A DNA stretch of 64,000 nucleotides, taken from Natronococcus sp. CG52 (GTDB lineage Archaea > Halobacteriota > Halobacteria > Halobacteriales > Natrialbaceae). Below, one piece after another: positions 8,337 through 16,310 of this stretch; positions within the stretch are counted from its first letter, which is position 1; each line of letters starts with the position of its first letter. The translations under genes were made by a program, and so were the position numbers. The stretch is from the NCBI RefSeq assembly GCF_023913515.1, contig NZ_CP099391.1, positions 2,976,001 to 3,040,000 of the forward strand. Reading direction: 5' to 3'. The notes beneath the pieces were generated by a model, which saw only the letters and a program-made list of their open reading frames with translations, was not told the origin of the DNA and did not search any database.

Positions 8337-9749
8337 GTGGTTTCGGACTCGACGAGCGGCGCTGACGACGAAGCGATCGAGGAGGCGACCGGCTACCGCG
8401 GCGAACCAACGGCGGCTCGACTGGTCGAAATCGCCCGCTACTTCCTGTTTATCGGCATCGTCGGCTTCGGCGGACCGCTGGTGCACATCGCGATGATGGA
8501 GGACGACCTCGTCGGCGAGAACAGTCGCGAGTGGACCTCCCAGTCGATCTTCATGGAGGGACTCGCGATCTGTAACATGCTTCCCGGTCCGGCCTCGACG
8601 CAGCTGGGCATCTTCCTGGGCTGGGCGTACGCCGGCAAACTCGGCGCGGTCGTCGCCGGCTTCTTCTTCATGCTGCCGACGTTCGTCCTCGTCGTGCTCT
8701 TTTCGTACGTCTATTTCGCCTACCAGGCGCTCCCGGCGGTCGAAGCCGTCTTCTACGGGATCAATCCCGTCGTGATCGGGCTGATCGTCGGCGCCTGTTA
8801 CTCGATGGCCCACAGCGCGTTCGCCGAGGGACGCACCGACTACGAACTCGAGGTCGGCCCGGACACCTGGAACGTCGATTTCCTGCTCGTCGCGCTGCTC
8901 GTCGCCGCGACGGTCGTCGTCGCGGCCTTCAACCCGAATCCCGTCGTCGCGTTCGTCGTCGCCGGCGTCGTCGCCGTCGCGGTCTACCGGTCGGACTGGG
9001 TTCGCGCGAACCTCCGAACGGCGTCGATCTGGGCCGCCGTCGGTGCGGTCGCCGGCGTTGCCTTTACCCTCCGCGACCGGCTCCTCGACGCTCTCGGCCC
9101 CTCCGCTCGGCGAACGCTCGAGGCTAGCCCGCTCTGGGGCTACGCGCTCGCGCTGTGGGCCAACGAGTGGGTCAAACTCTTCCTGTTCATGGTGTACACG
9201 GGGTCGTTCATCTACGGCGGCGGCCTCGTCCTGATCCCGTTCATCGAACTCTACGTCGTCCGCGAGTTCGGCTGGCTCACCGGCCAGGAGTTCGTCGATG
9301 GCATCGCGATCGGCCAGCTCTCGCCCGGCCCGGTCGTGATGACGACCGCCTTCGTCGGCTACGCGCTCATGCTCGAGGTCTCCGGCGGCGTCCTCTGGAT
9401 CGCCGTTCTCGGGGCACTGGTGGCCGCAATCGGCGCGTTCGGCCCCTCCTTCGTCTTCATCATGGGCTTTTTCCCGTACTTCGCGAAGGTCCGCGAGAAC
9501 GACATCGTCCGGTCGGCGCTGGTCGGCGTCAACGCCGCCGTCGTCGGCGCGATCCTCGGCGCGACGGCGACGCTCGCCGCGGAGACGTTCATTATCGACG
9601 GCGCCGTCGATCCGATCCCGATCGCGCTCGCGATCGCCTCCTGTCTGATCTTCGTTCGGGGCGTCCACGCCGCCTGGATCATTCTCGGCGGTGCGGTCGT
9701 CGGCGTTCCGCTGTACTTCCTCGACGTGGTCGCGGCGCTGGGGCTGTAG
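8337..9749 (+). CDS. chrA: Chromate transporter, two-domain (CHR family)
   Basis: A 470-residue polytopic membrane protein with the two homologous CHR halves. Half one has FIGIVGFGGPLVHIAMM and NMLPGPASTQLGIFLGW; half two has FIYGGGLVLIPFI and QLSPGPVVMTTAFVGY. Roughly ten to twelve hydrophobic helices are visible. Long-chain ChrA exports chromate or handles sulfate-like anions. I place the start at GTG 8337 (VVSDSTSG), because a TTTAT box A about 25-30 nt upstream would give a leaderless transcript; an upstream start at 8268 adds a poorly conserved tail. It is divergent from the ArsC-like gene, and the two may share regulation. Confidence 0.8.
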   Translation: MVSDSTSGADDEAIEEATGYRGEPTAARLVEIARYFLFIGIVGFGGPLVHIAMMEDDLVGENSREWTSQSIFMEGLAICNMLPGPASTQLGIFLGWAYAGKLGAVVAGFFFMLPTFVLVVLFSYVYFAYQALPAVEAVFYGINPVVIGLIVGACYSMAHSAFAEGRTDYELEVGPDTWNVDFLLVALLVAATVVVAAFNPNPVVAFVVAGVVAVAVYRSDWVRANLRTASIWAAVGAVAGVAFTLRDRLLDALGPSARRTLEASPLWGYALALWANEWVKLFLFMVYTGSFIYGGGLVLIPFIELYVVREFGWLTGQEFVDGIAIGQLSPGPVVMTTAFVGYALMLEVSGGVLWIAVLGALVAAIGAFGPSFVFIMGFFPYFAKVRENDIVRSALVGVNAAVVGAILGATATLAAETFIIDGAVDPIPIALAIASCLIFVRGVHAAWIILGGAVVGVPLYFLDVVAALGL

Positions 9750-9791
9750 GAGACTGCAACTCGAGTACGAAAGAACGATTCCGCGGCCGTC

Positions 9792-10226
9792 TCAGCGAAC
9801 GATCGTCACCGGGACGGGCGATCGTCGGGCGACGGTCTCGGCGACACTGCCGAGGAGGATCCGACTGGCGCCGGTCCGACCGTGGCTGCCGACGACGACG
9901 TGATCGACGTCGTTGTCGTCCGCGTAGTCGACGATCGATCGCGAGATGCCGCCGACGATGCGCTCCGTCTCGATGGTGACGCCGTGCTCGGCCGCCTGCT
10001 CGGCCGCGTTCTCGAGGATGGTGTCGGCTCGCGTCTCGTGGTGTTCCTGAATCTCGTCGTAGTTCGCCATCGCACCGCCCTCGATCCCAGTCGCCGCGTA
10101 GAAGTCGCCCGGATCGAGGACGTGCAGCGCCGTAATCGCCGCATCGGGGTACTCCTCGAGCGCGAACTCGAGGGCCTGCGTCGAGCGGTTCGAGTCGTCT
10201 ACCGGAACGAGAACGCGTTTTGGCAT
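9792..10226 (-). CDS. Universal stress protein (UspA family)
   Basis: A single-domain Usp of 144 residues. It begins RVLVPVDDSNRSTQALEFAL and ends with the ATP-binding signature GSHGRTGASRILLGSVAE followed by PVPVTIVR, so it is probably the nucleotide-binding type. Such proteins are soluble dimers induced by stress; no partner is encoded next to it. It is transcribed towards chrA (convergent) with 42 nt between stops. It resembles the other Usp domains near 50-53 kb and at the right edge, a family haloarchaea carry in many copies. Confidence 0.9.
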   Translation of the reverse strand: MPKRVLVPVDDSNRSTQALEFALEEYPDAAITALHVLDPGDFYAATGIEGGAMANYDEIQEHHETRADTILENAAEQAAEHGVTIETERIVGGISRSIVDYADDNDVDHVVVGSHGRTGASRILLGSVAETVARRSPVPVTIVR

Positions 10227-10415
10227 GAGTAAGTGTATACCGTGACGTCAGATAAGTTCACACCCCGAACGGTCACGCACTGAATAGGTAGACGGGAGCC
10301 GTTCGATACCGGTCGATTGGGGGTTCACGGTGTTCGCACCGCTTACGAGCGGTAATCCGTTCGAACGCCGTCGCTCTCGGTCTCGCGGACGGCAGAAAAA
10401 CGCGTTCGGCGTCGC

Positions 10416-11006
10416 TTACTTCGCGCGGCCCTGGCCGCCCGTGTTGGACGGGCGAACCTTCTCGGCGCCCTTGCCGCGGTTGTTGAGACCGCGGTTGGCC
10501 TTGCCCGCGTTGGTGAGTCCGCGGAAGGCGCGGTTCTTGTGGGCGTCGTCGCAGATCCAGTTGAGATCGTCGTCGTTCTGGATCGCGGGGTGGTTCGGAT
10601 CCACGAGGATCGCCTCGAACCACTTCTGGCTGCCGTCTTCGCCGACCCAGTAGCTGTTGAGCACCCGCATGTTGGGGTACTTTCGGGAGACGCGCTCCTC
10701 ACCGATGCGCTGGATGTTCTTGCGCCGTCCGATGCGGTTGACACCCTGGCGCTTCGACCGGCGACCGCCCGTAAAGCGCTGCTTGCGGGCGGTACCTTTC
10801 CGGACCGAAACCCGGGTTACGATGATACCCTGCTTTGCCTTGTAGCCGAGTTCGCGTGCCTTGTCGAGACGCGTCGGACGGTCGATCCGCTCGATCGCGC
10901 CCTGGTCGCGCCATTCCTGTTTTCGCTGCCACTGCAGTTCCCCGAGCTTTCCGTCGTCGGGGTCCTTCCATGCGTCCTTGATGTGGGAGTAGAAGCTTTT
11001 TGCCAT
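10416..11006 (-). CDS. rpl15e: Large ribosomal subunit protein L15e (eL15)
   Basis: This 196-residue basic protein is a complete archaeal/eukaryotic eL15. MAKSFYSHIKDAWK, DKARELGYKAKQG, RVSVRKG, GRRSKRQGVNRIG and VLNSYWVGEDGSQKWFE are all in the expected order. It ends with a Gly/Arg/Lys-rich tail (LNNRGKGAEKV). It binds 23S rRNA in the large subunit. A GGAG Shine-Dalgarno-like sequence lies about 6 nt before the ATG, and a leader of about 120 nt with a strong hairpin precedes it, which is unusual in a genome where many transcripts look leaderless. Confidence 0.95.
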   Translation of the reverse strand: MAKSFYSHIKDAWKDPDDGKLGELQWQRKQEWRDQGAIERIDRPTRLDKARELGYKAKQGIIVTRVSVRKGTARKQRFTGGRRSKRQGVNRIGRRKNIQRIGEERVSRKYPNMRVLNSYWVGEDGSQKWFEAILVDPNHPAIQNDDDLNWICDDAHKNRAFRGLTNAGKANRGLNNRGKGAEKVRPSNTGGQGRAK

Positions 11007-11160
11007 CGTAATCTCCTGCGGGCATTTCCTGGTTCAACCCGGCGGGATTCTTCCCGCGGATCACATTCCGACCTGTGGCGGCGACGTGCCGGACAGGTGC
11101 CCGCTGACGCCCGCGGCTCAGCGAGTCGTACTGATCTATCCAACTCCCGAGTATAAGAGC
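11007..11160 (-). promoter_or_regulatory. Leader and promoter of rpl15e with a hairpin
   Basis: On the minus strand a TATA-like CTTATACTC lies at about 11149-11158, leaving a predicted leader of about 120 nt before the L15e ATG. The leader contains a perfect hairpin with stem GCGGGA/TCCCGC and a 4-nt loop (11042-11057), then GGTTGAACC, then the GGAG ribosome-binding site. A structured leader on a ribosomal-protein gene can be an autogenous control site; here that is inference from structure only. Confidence 0.4.
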
Positions 11161-11291
11161 TTCGAAGCACGGCCAACCACGACACGCTTCGACACGACCG
11201 ACGACACGGGGGCAGGCCGTGTGGCGCCCCCTACGGTCGATTGTGCGGTTCCTGATCTGCGTTCTGCACCCCATTCCCCCCGCTCGAGCCG

Positions 11292-11486
11292 TCAGGCGGG
11301 CTCGAGCAGTTCGTACTCCTGAGAGAGGTCGTCCCAGAACTGGTCGACCGACTGCATCGATTCGACCGACTCCAGGCGGTCGTGTAACCGCTCGGCCTCG
11401 GATTCCGACGCCATCCCCTCGTGGACCGCCTCGTCCACGACCGTTGCGAGTACGTCTTTCTGGTACTCGAGTGGTGTCTCGGACAT
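11292..11486 (-). CDS. Small conserved acidic haloarchaeal protein
   Basis: A 64-residue acidic protein (MSETPLEYQKDVLATVVDE... ending YELLEPA), predicted all-helical with no cysteines and no membrane segment. I do not recognise a function. The ATG at 11486 is the natural start; the open frame extends 17 codons upstream without conserved character. It is likely real because codon use and acidity match neighbouring genes. A 16-bp palindrome lies 57 nt upstream and may belong to its promoter. It is transcribed alone, away from the protease block. Confidence 0.55.
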   Translation of the reverse strand: MSETPLEYQKDVLATVVDEAVHEGMASESEAERLHDRLESVESMQSVDQFWDDLSQEYELLEPA

Positions 11487-11542
11487 ACCAGTTCGACCCA
11501 CGGCCCGGGGGCTGTTAGTTATGGAATCCACTATCATCGTTG

Positions 11543-11558
11543 TTCGTTTGATAACGAA
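11543..11558. promoter_or_regulatory. 16-bp inverted repeat in the 11487-11900 intergenic gap
   Basis: TTCGTT-TGAT-AACGAA is a perfect inverted repeat about 57 nt before the small gene at 11486. It is a candidate operator. The rest of the 414-nt gap up to the first protease gene shows no gene; an AT-rich stretch with GTTTTGTAT lies 25-35 nt before the ATG at 11901 and is a plausible box A for it. Confidence 0.3.
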
Positions 11559-11900
11559 TGACTAGCACCGGCGAGAATCGTTACTGGGGTGTTGTACCGG
11601 TCTCGATTCGACCGACCGGTGGTCGAACTCTCGACCGGCGATGAGTGCTGGTGAACGACGGTGAGAGTTTCGCGGGTTCGACGTTGTTATCGATGGATTC
11701 GCGATTCGTTTCCCGAGTGCAACGCTAATCTGCCCCTATCGTAACAGTTCCGTCCCAGAACAGCCGATCGATTTCGCCATTGGGACGGACGATCCAGCGG
11801 TTTCTCCAGGTCGAACAGTTTTACGCGTGAAACCCAGTGACGCTTGGAAGGGTTTGCCACAACGTTTTGTATCGGCGGTGAAGAACGGACTTCGCGTGTC

Positions 11901-14666
11901 ATGAGAAAACGAGACAGTCTGGGTAGGGAGAACGACGGTGCAGCGGTATCGCGACGGTCACTGCTCCAGTTCGGGGCGCTGGCGGGGATCGGACTCGTGG
12001 GATCGACGGCTACCGCCGGTCGGTCGGCAGCTCTCGACGCGAGTAACGATGGTACGTTCGACACCGCGTACACGAACGTTCGCGTCAGAGAGGCGCTGCA
12101 TGCCTGGAAACGAGGGTATCGAGGACGGCCCGACCGGTCGCTCGCGCTCACGGACTCCGGCACGGACGCGCGACATCCGGATATCGGCCCCTGGAACGGC
12201 GTCACGATCAGTACCGAGGACGGCGAGTTCGAACTCGAGTCGACACACCCTGGTCAGGGACGCGAGATCGATCCGTTCGAAGCGGTCGAAGACACCGGCC
12301 TGCCACACCTCGTCGGCTGGCACAACGATCACGATCGGTACGGCAGCTACAGCCGCCCGCGAGACGAGAACGGTCACGGAACTCACGTCGCCGGGATCAT
12401 GGCGGGCAGCGGCCGGGCGAGCGCGATCGACGACGAGCGCACGCGGATCGACGAGCCGCGGACGACGCTCGCGCTCGGCGATGCGCTAACGTACGAGGTC
12501 GACGCCCCGGCCGAAACGGGCGTCTTCGCCAGCGTCTTCGGCGACGCCATCGAGGTCGCCATCGAGGGGCCCGACGGCGCGGAACTCGCCCGTGCGCAGG
12601 GGGCATCGGGCACGAGCGAGGAATCGTTCGAGAACAATATCGCGGAGACGCCGACCGTCCACGACGACGGCGAGGCGACCTACGCGGTCCACGTCACCGC
12701 ACTCGAGGGCGAACTGATTTCCGCGGGACGCCTCGAGCGCGTCGCAGCCGGTGCGTTCCTGCACGCCGATGACACTGCCGGAGACGCACTCGAGGACGGC
12801 GATCTGTCGCTGCACGCCGGCGTCGCACCGGGCTACAGCATCACGAGCGTGACCGATCTCGGCACCGCGACCGGGACGTTCGGCGAGTTCGCCGACGAGT
12901 TCGCGGAGACGTTCAACGTCCGCGCGCTCAACATGTCCTGGGGCTACGTCGGCGGGCTCCCGCTCGGTGCAGCCGGCGGCACCCTCGACGACATCCCGGC
13001 CTCGATCCGCCGGATCGCGGAGGGGGGTATCCTGCCCGTCGCGGCGGCCGGAAACGACGCCACTCCCGCGAGCGGTAACGGTGCACCCGCCGTCGCGAGC
13101 GAGGCCATCTCCGTCGTCTCGACGGGGCCGTACGACGGCATCGCCGCCTACTCGTCCGGCGGAATCGGCGGTATCGACGATGACTCCGGCGAACCGTACC
13201 TGAAGCCCGACGTGACCGCACCCGGCGGACAGGTCAACGTGCTCGACATCGCCGCGCTGGCCGGCGAACCGGAGGACGACGTCACCGAAGACGACGGCGA
13301 CGAGGAGGCGACGGAGGCCGAACTCGAGCCCGTCGAGGAACTCGAGGATCTCGAGGCCGAACAGCTCGAGCCGAAAACCGAGTTCGACGACGCGATCACC
13401 GGGGACGCCGACTACGAGATCGACCTCGCCGACGAGGTCCTCGACGCCCTGACCGACGTCGACGGCGAACTCCTCGGCAACCACGGTAGCGGTCGCGGCC
13501 GCAACGACGGCGATCGGTTCGGCGACGTTCGCGACTACACGGGGAAGGCCGGCACGTCGATGGCCGCACCTTCGGTCACCGGCATCTCCGGACTCGTCGC
13601 CGACGCGATGGAAGCGGACGCGCCGGACGCGATCTCGATCCCCGAGCCCGCCGAAGCGGGGTACGAGGACGTGTTCCGCCTCAAGCAGACGCTCCTCGCG
13701 ACCGCGAGCGAGACGGCGCTGACCGCCGCGCCGTACCACCGCGCGAAGGCACCGGTGTACCGCTTCGGCGGCCGCGACCCCTACGAGGGCTACGGCCGCG
13801 CGAACGTCGGTCCGGCCATCGACGCCGTCACCCGCGACCTCACGGACGAATCGATCTCCGGAACGGTCGGTCTCGGCGTTCCGGACGACGAACGCGCCGT
13901 CGCCGGCTACGTTCACGTTTCGGATCCCGGCGAGATCGACGCGGCCGTCGAGTTCAGCCACTACAGCGGTGCCAACGCCGGCGCGACGAAGGGCGATCCG
14001 CACGTCGACCTCTTCCTCTACGACGCCCAGAACCCCGACGAGTTGACCGGCGAACCGACGATCGTGGACAAGGACGCCGGCCTCGAGGGCGAGGCGTCCG
14101 TCTCGACGACCGTCTCGCCGGACGATCTCGAGAACGACGGCGGCGAGCGCGTCCTCTACGTCGTCGCGAAACTCGTGAACGTCCCCGGACTGGTCAACGG
14201 CTTCGACGTGCGGGCCCGCCTCGACCTCGAGACCGCGTTCGACGAGGCCGGCCTGATCGTCGAGGGCGCGCGCGAGGACGACGCGTCGGTGTTCACCGGC
14301 GGCCAGACCAACCGCACGGAACTCGACGTCGCGGTTCGCCACCCCGACGGCGAGGCGGTCACGGTCCGCGATACGGTTCCCGAGAACTGGGACGTCGACG
14401 AGGAGCACGGCGACGTCGAGGCCACGACACCCGCTTTCGGCGGCGGCACGCACGTCTACTTCGGCGTCGACGACCCGCAGTCGGCCTACGAGGAACTGAC
14501 CCACTTCGCGCAGGCGCCCGAGGGCGTCGAGGAATCCGGACGCTACAGCTTCGGTCCGATCGCGGTGACGACCGACACGGACGACGACGGAACGCTCACC
14601 GACCGGGAGTGGACGACCCTCAGCGGCACCGATCGGGACGTCACGGTCGTCGCCGAGGAGACCTGA
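11901..14666 (+). CDS. Tat-exported subtilisin-like serine protease (S8) with shared C-terminal module
   Basis: A 921-residue secreted protease. The N-terminus has a Tat signal (SRRSLLQFGALAGIGLVG, residues 17-34). The catalytic triad is Asp85 (LTDSGTDARHPD), His159 (NGHGTHVAG) and Ser553 (GTSMAAPSVTG), with oxyanion Asn near 385 (AAGNDATPAS). Two insertions enlarge the domain: about 130 residues of beta-rich sequence after the His, and an acidic Glu/Asp stretch near 455-500. Residues 796-921 form a module nearly repeated at the end of the carboxypeptidase at 16311. It acts outside the cell and opens the protease block; the ATG at 11901 is chosen because it directly precedes the signal. Confidence 0.9.
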   Translation: MRKRDSLGRENDGAAVSRRSLLQFGALAGIGLVGSTATAGRSAALDASNDGTFDTAYTNVRVREALHAWKRGYRGRPDRSLALTDSGTDARHPDIGPWNGVTISTEDGEFELESTHPGQGREIDPFEAVEDTGLPHLVGWHNDHDRYGSYSRPRDENGHGTHVAGIMAGSGRASAIDDERTRIDEPRTTLALGDALTYEVDAPAETGVFASVFGDAIEVAIEGPDGAELARAQGASGTSEESFENNIAETPTVHDDGEATYAVHVTALEGELISAGRLERVAAGAFLHADDTAGDALEDGDLSLHAGVAPGYSITSVTDLGTATGTFGEFADEFAETFNVRALNMSWGYVGGLPLGAAGGTLDDIPASIRRIAEGGILPVAAAGNDATPASGNGAPAVASEAISVVSTGPYDGIAAYSSGGIGGIDDDSGEPYLKPDVTAPGGQVNVLDIAALAGEPEDDVTEDDGDEEATEAELEPVEELEDLEAEQLEPKTEFDDAITGDADYEIDLADEVLDALTDVDGELLGNHGSGRGRNDGDRFGDVRDYTGKAGTSMAAPSVTGISGLVADAMEADAPDAISIPEPAEAGYEDVFRLKQTLLATASETALTAAPYHRAKAPVYRFGGRDPYEGYGRANVGPAIDAVTRDLTDESISGTVGLGVPDDERAVAGYVHVSDPGEIDAAVEFSHYSGANAGATKGDPHVDLFLYDAQNPDELTGEPTIVDKDAGLEGEASVSTTVSPDDLENDGGERVLYVVAKLVNVPGLVNGFDVRARLDLETAFDEAGLIVEGAREDDASVFTGGQTNRTELDVAVRHPDGEAVTVRDTVPENWDVDEEHGDVEATTPAFGGGTHVYFGVDDPQSAYEELTHFAQAPEGVEESGRYSFGPIAVTTDTDDDGTLTDREWTTLSGTDRDVTVVAEET

Positions 14667-14779
14667 TCGCCGCGAGCCGGCTTTTTCGCCCGAGACGGCG
14701 CGCGCTTCGGACATCTGGACTACCACCCCACGAACGCGCCGCAGCGCTCCGTGCGAACTGCACACCGAACACGATCAAA

Positions 14780-16258
14780 ATGCCACGAACGACACCACCG
14801 ACAGTATCGAATCGACGACAGTTCCTCCGACTCGTCGGTGCCGCGAGCGCCGGCACCGTTTCCCTGAGCGGCAGCGCGACCGCGCTCGCCGACGGCCTCG
14901 AGACGGACACCGACGACCTGCAGGAGGCGCTGGTCGTCTTCGACGACGTCGACGACGTCGACCGCCTCGCCGAACTGGACCTCGCCGAGGGGTTCTACGG
15001 CTACGAGACGCTCCCGATCGGCTACGGCCTGCTCTCGGGTGATCAGCTTCTCGAGGTCGCCGGCTGGAACGAGGTCCGTCGCGTCTCGCCCAACGTCGAC
15101 CTCGACTGGGAGCACGACGACGCCAGACCCGACACCCGTTCCCGAGAGGTCCAGGAAGGTGAGGGACTCGAGACGCCCTACACCGGCGAGAACGTCCACA
15201 CGGCCGTCATCGACACCGGAATCGACGGCGTCCATCCGGACCTCGAAGAGAACCTCGAGGCGAACTGGCAGTGGGTCGGAAACCCGCTCGACGAGGGCGG
15301 CGACGAGGACGTCTGGGTCGACCTCGGTCTCGTCAACAGCGACGACGTCGGTCACGGGACTCACTGCAGCGGCAGCATCGGCGCCGACGGCTCGGAGAGC
15401 GACGGCGAGTACCGCGGAATGGCACCCGACGTGACGCTGACCTCGTACTCGACCAACGCGTCGCTCACGCTGTTGAAGGCCACGTCGGCGTACGACCACC
15501 TGCTTACCCTTCAGGAGAACGGCGACCACGAGATCCACCTCGCGTCGAACTCCTACGGCGCCGGCCCCGGCGAGTTCGACCCCTGGGATCCGCTGAACGT
15601 CGCGACCTGGTACGCCTACGAGGCCGACGTACTGGTCTCGTTCTCCGCGGGCAACGATGGTCCGGAGAACGACACGCTCGGCCAGCGCAAGCAGGCGCCG
15701 TACGTGATGAACGTCGCTGCGACCTACGCCGACCAGTCGGTTACGGACTTCTCCTCGCGGGGCGACGTCGAGGGGAACCACGACCGCGAGACGGCCTTCG
15801 AGAACGTCGTCGACCTCTACTCCGGCGTCTCGGAGGACGAGATCGACGGGCCGATCGGTCTCCACCGGCCGAGCGTCGCGGCCAAGGGCGCCGACGTGAT
15901 GAGCACGCTGAATCCCGCCCAGCCGCTGTGGGCGCTGGGCGAGGACGAGGAGCTGTGGTACGGCCTGCTCAGCGGGACGAGCATGGCCTGTCCCGTCGCC
16001 GTCGGCTGCGCCGCTCTCGCGATCGACGCGTACGTCGAGCACCACGGCGAGGTCCCCGATCCGATCGACGTCATCTCGACGCTCGAGGCGACCGCGGACC
16101 TCGAAGCGACCGACGGCCTCGAGGAGACGAGCGGGACGGCCGACTACACGACGACCAACGCCGGCGCCGGCTACGTCGACGCGCTGGCGGCCGCGCAGCG
16201 TACCGAGGAGGGCGACCTGGCGACGTTCGACGAGGTCGAGTTGGCGGGCGAGGAGTAG
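14780..16258 (+). CDS. Tat-exported subtilisin-like serine protease (S8), halolysin-type
   Basis: A 492-residue subtilase with a Tat signal (NRRQFLRLVGAASAG, residues 11-25), a propeptide-like segment (about 40-115) and the catalytic triad Asp145 (VIDTGIDGVHPD), His192 (GHGTHCSGS) and Ser401 (LLSGTSMACPVAVG). FSAGNDGPEND carries the oxyanion Asn. It has no C-terminal extension. It is a close paralogue of the gene at 19701: both share HGTHCSGS, ASDGEY-like SDGEYxGMAPD, and KGxDVMSTLNPA. The ATG at 14780 is used because the upstream open frame overlaps the previous gene and lacks a signal. It lies 113 nt after the first protease. Confidence 0.9.
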   Translation: MPRTTPPTVSNRRQFLRLVGAASAGTVSLSGSATALADGLETDTDDLQEALVVFDDVDDVDRLAELDLAEGFYGYETLPIGYGLLSGDQLLEVAGWNEVRRVSPNVDLDWEHDDARPDTRSREVQEGEGLETPYTGENVHTAVIDTGIDGVHPDLEENLEANWQWVGNPLDEGGDEDVWVDLGLVNSDDVGHGTHCSGSIGADGSESDGEYRGMAPDVTLTSYSTNASLTLLKATSAYDHLLTLQENGDHEIHLASNSYGAGPGEFDPWDPLNVATWYAYEADVLVSFSAGNDGPENDTLGQRKQAPYVMNVAATYADQSVTDFSSRGDVEGNHDRETAFENVVDLYSGVSEDEIDGPIGLHRPSVAAKGADVMSTLNPAQPLWALGEDEELWYGLLSGTSMACPVAVGCAALAIDAYVEHHGEVPDPIDVISTLEATADLEATDGLEETSGTADYTTTNAGAGYVDALAAAQRTEEGDLATFDEVELAGEE

Positions 16259-16310
16259 CGACGGCACCGAACCGACCGACCGACCGAGACTCGATACGAG
16301 ATCCGAGATC

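Noticed and set aside
12486-14765. 759-residue minus-strand frame opposite the first protease
   Set aside because: Antisense of a gene with clear catalytic motifs; long antisense frames are common in GC-rich DNA.
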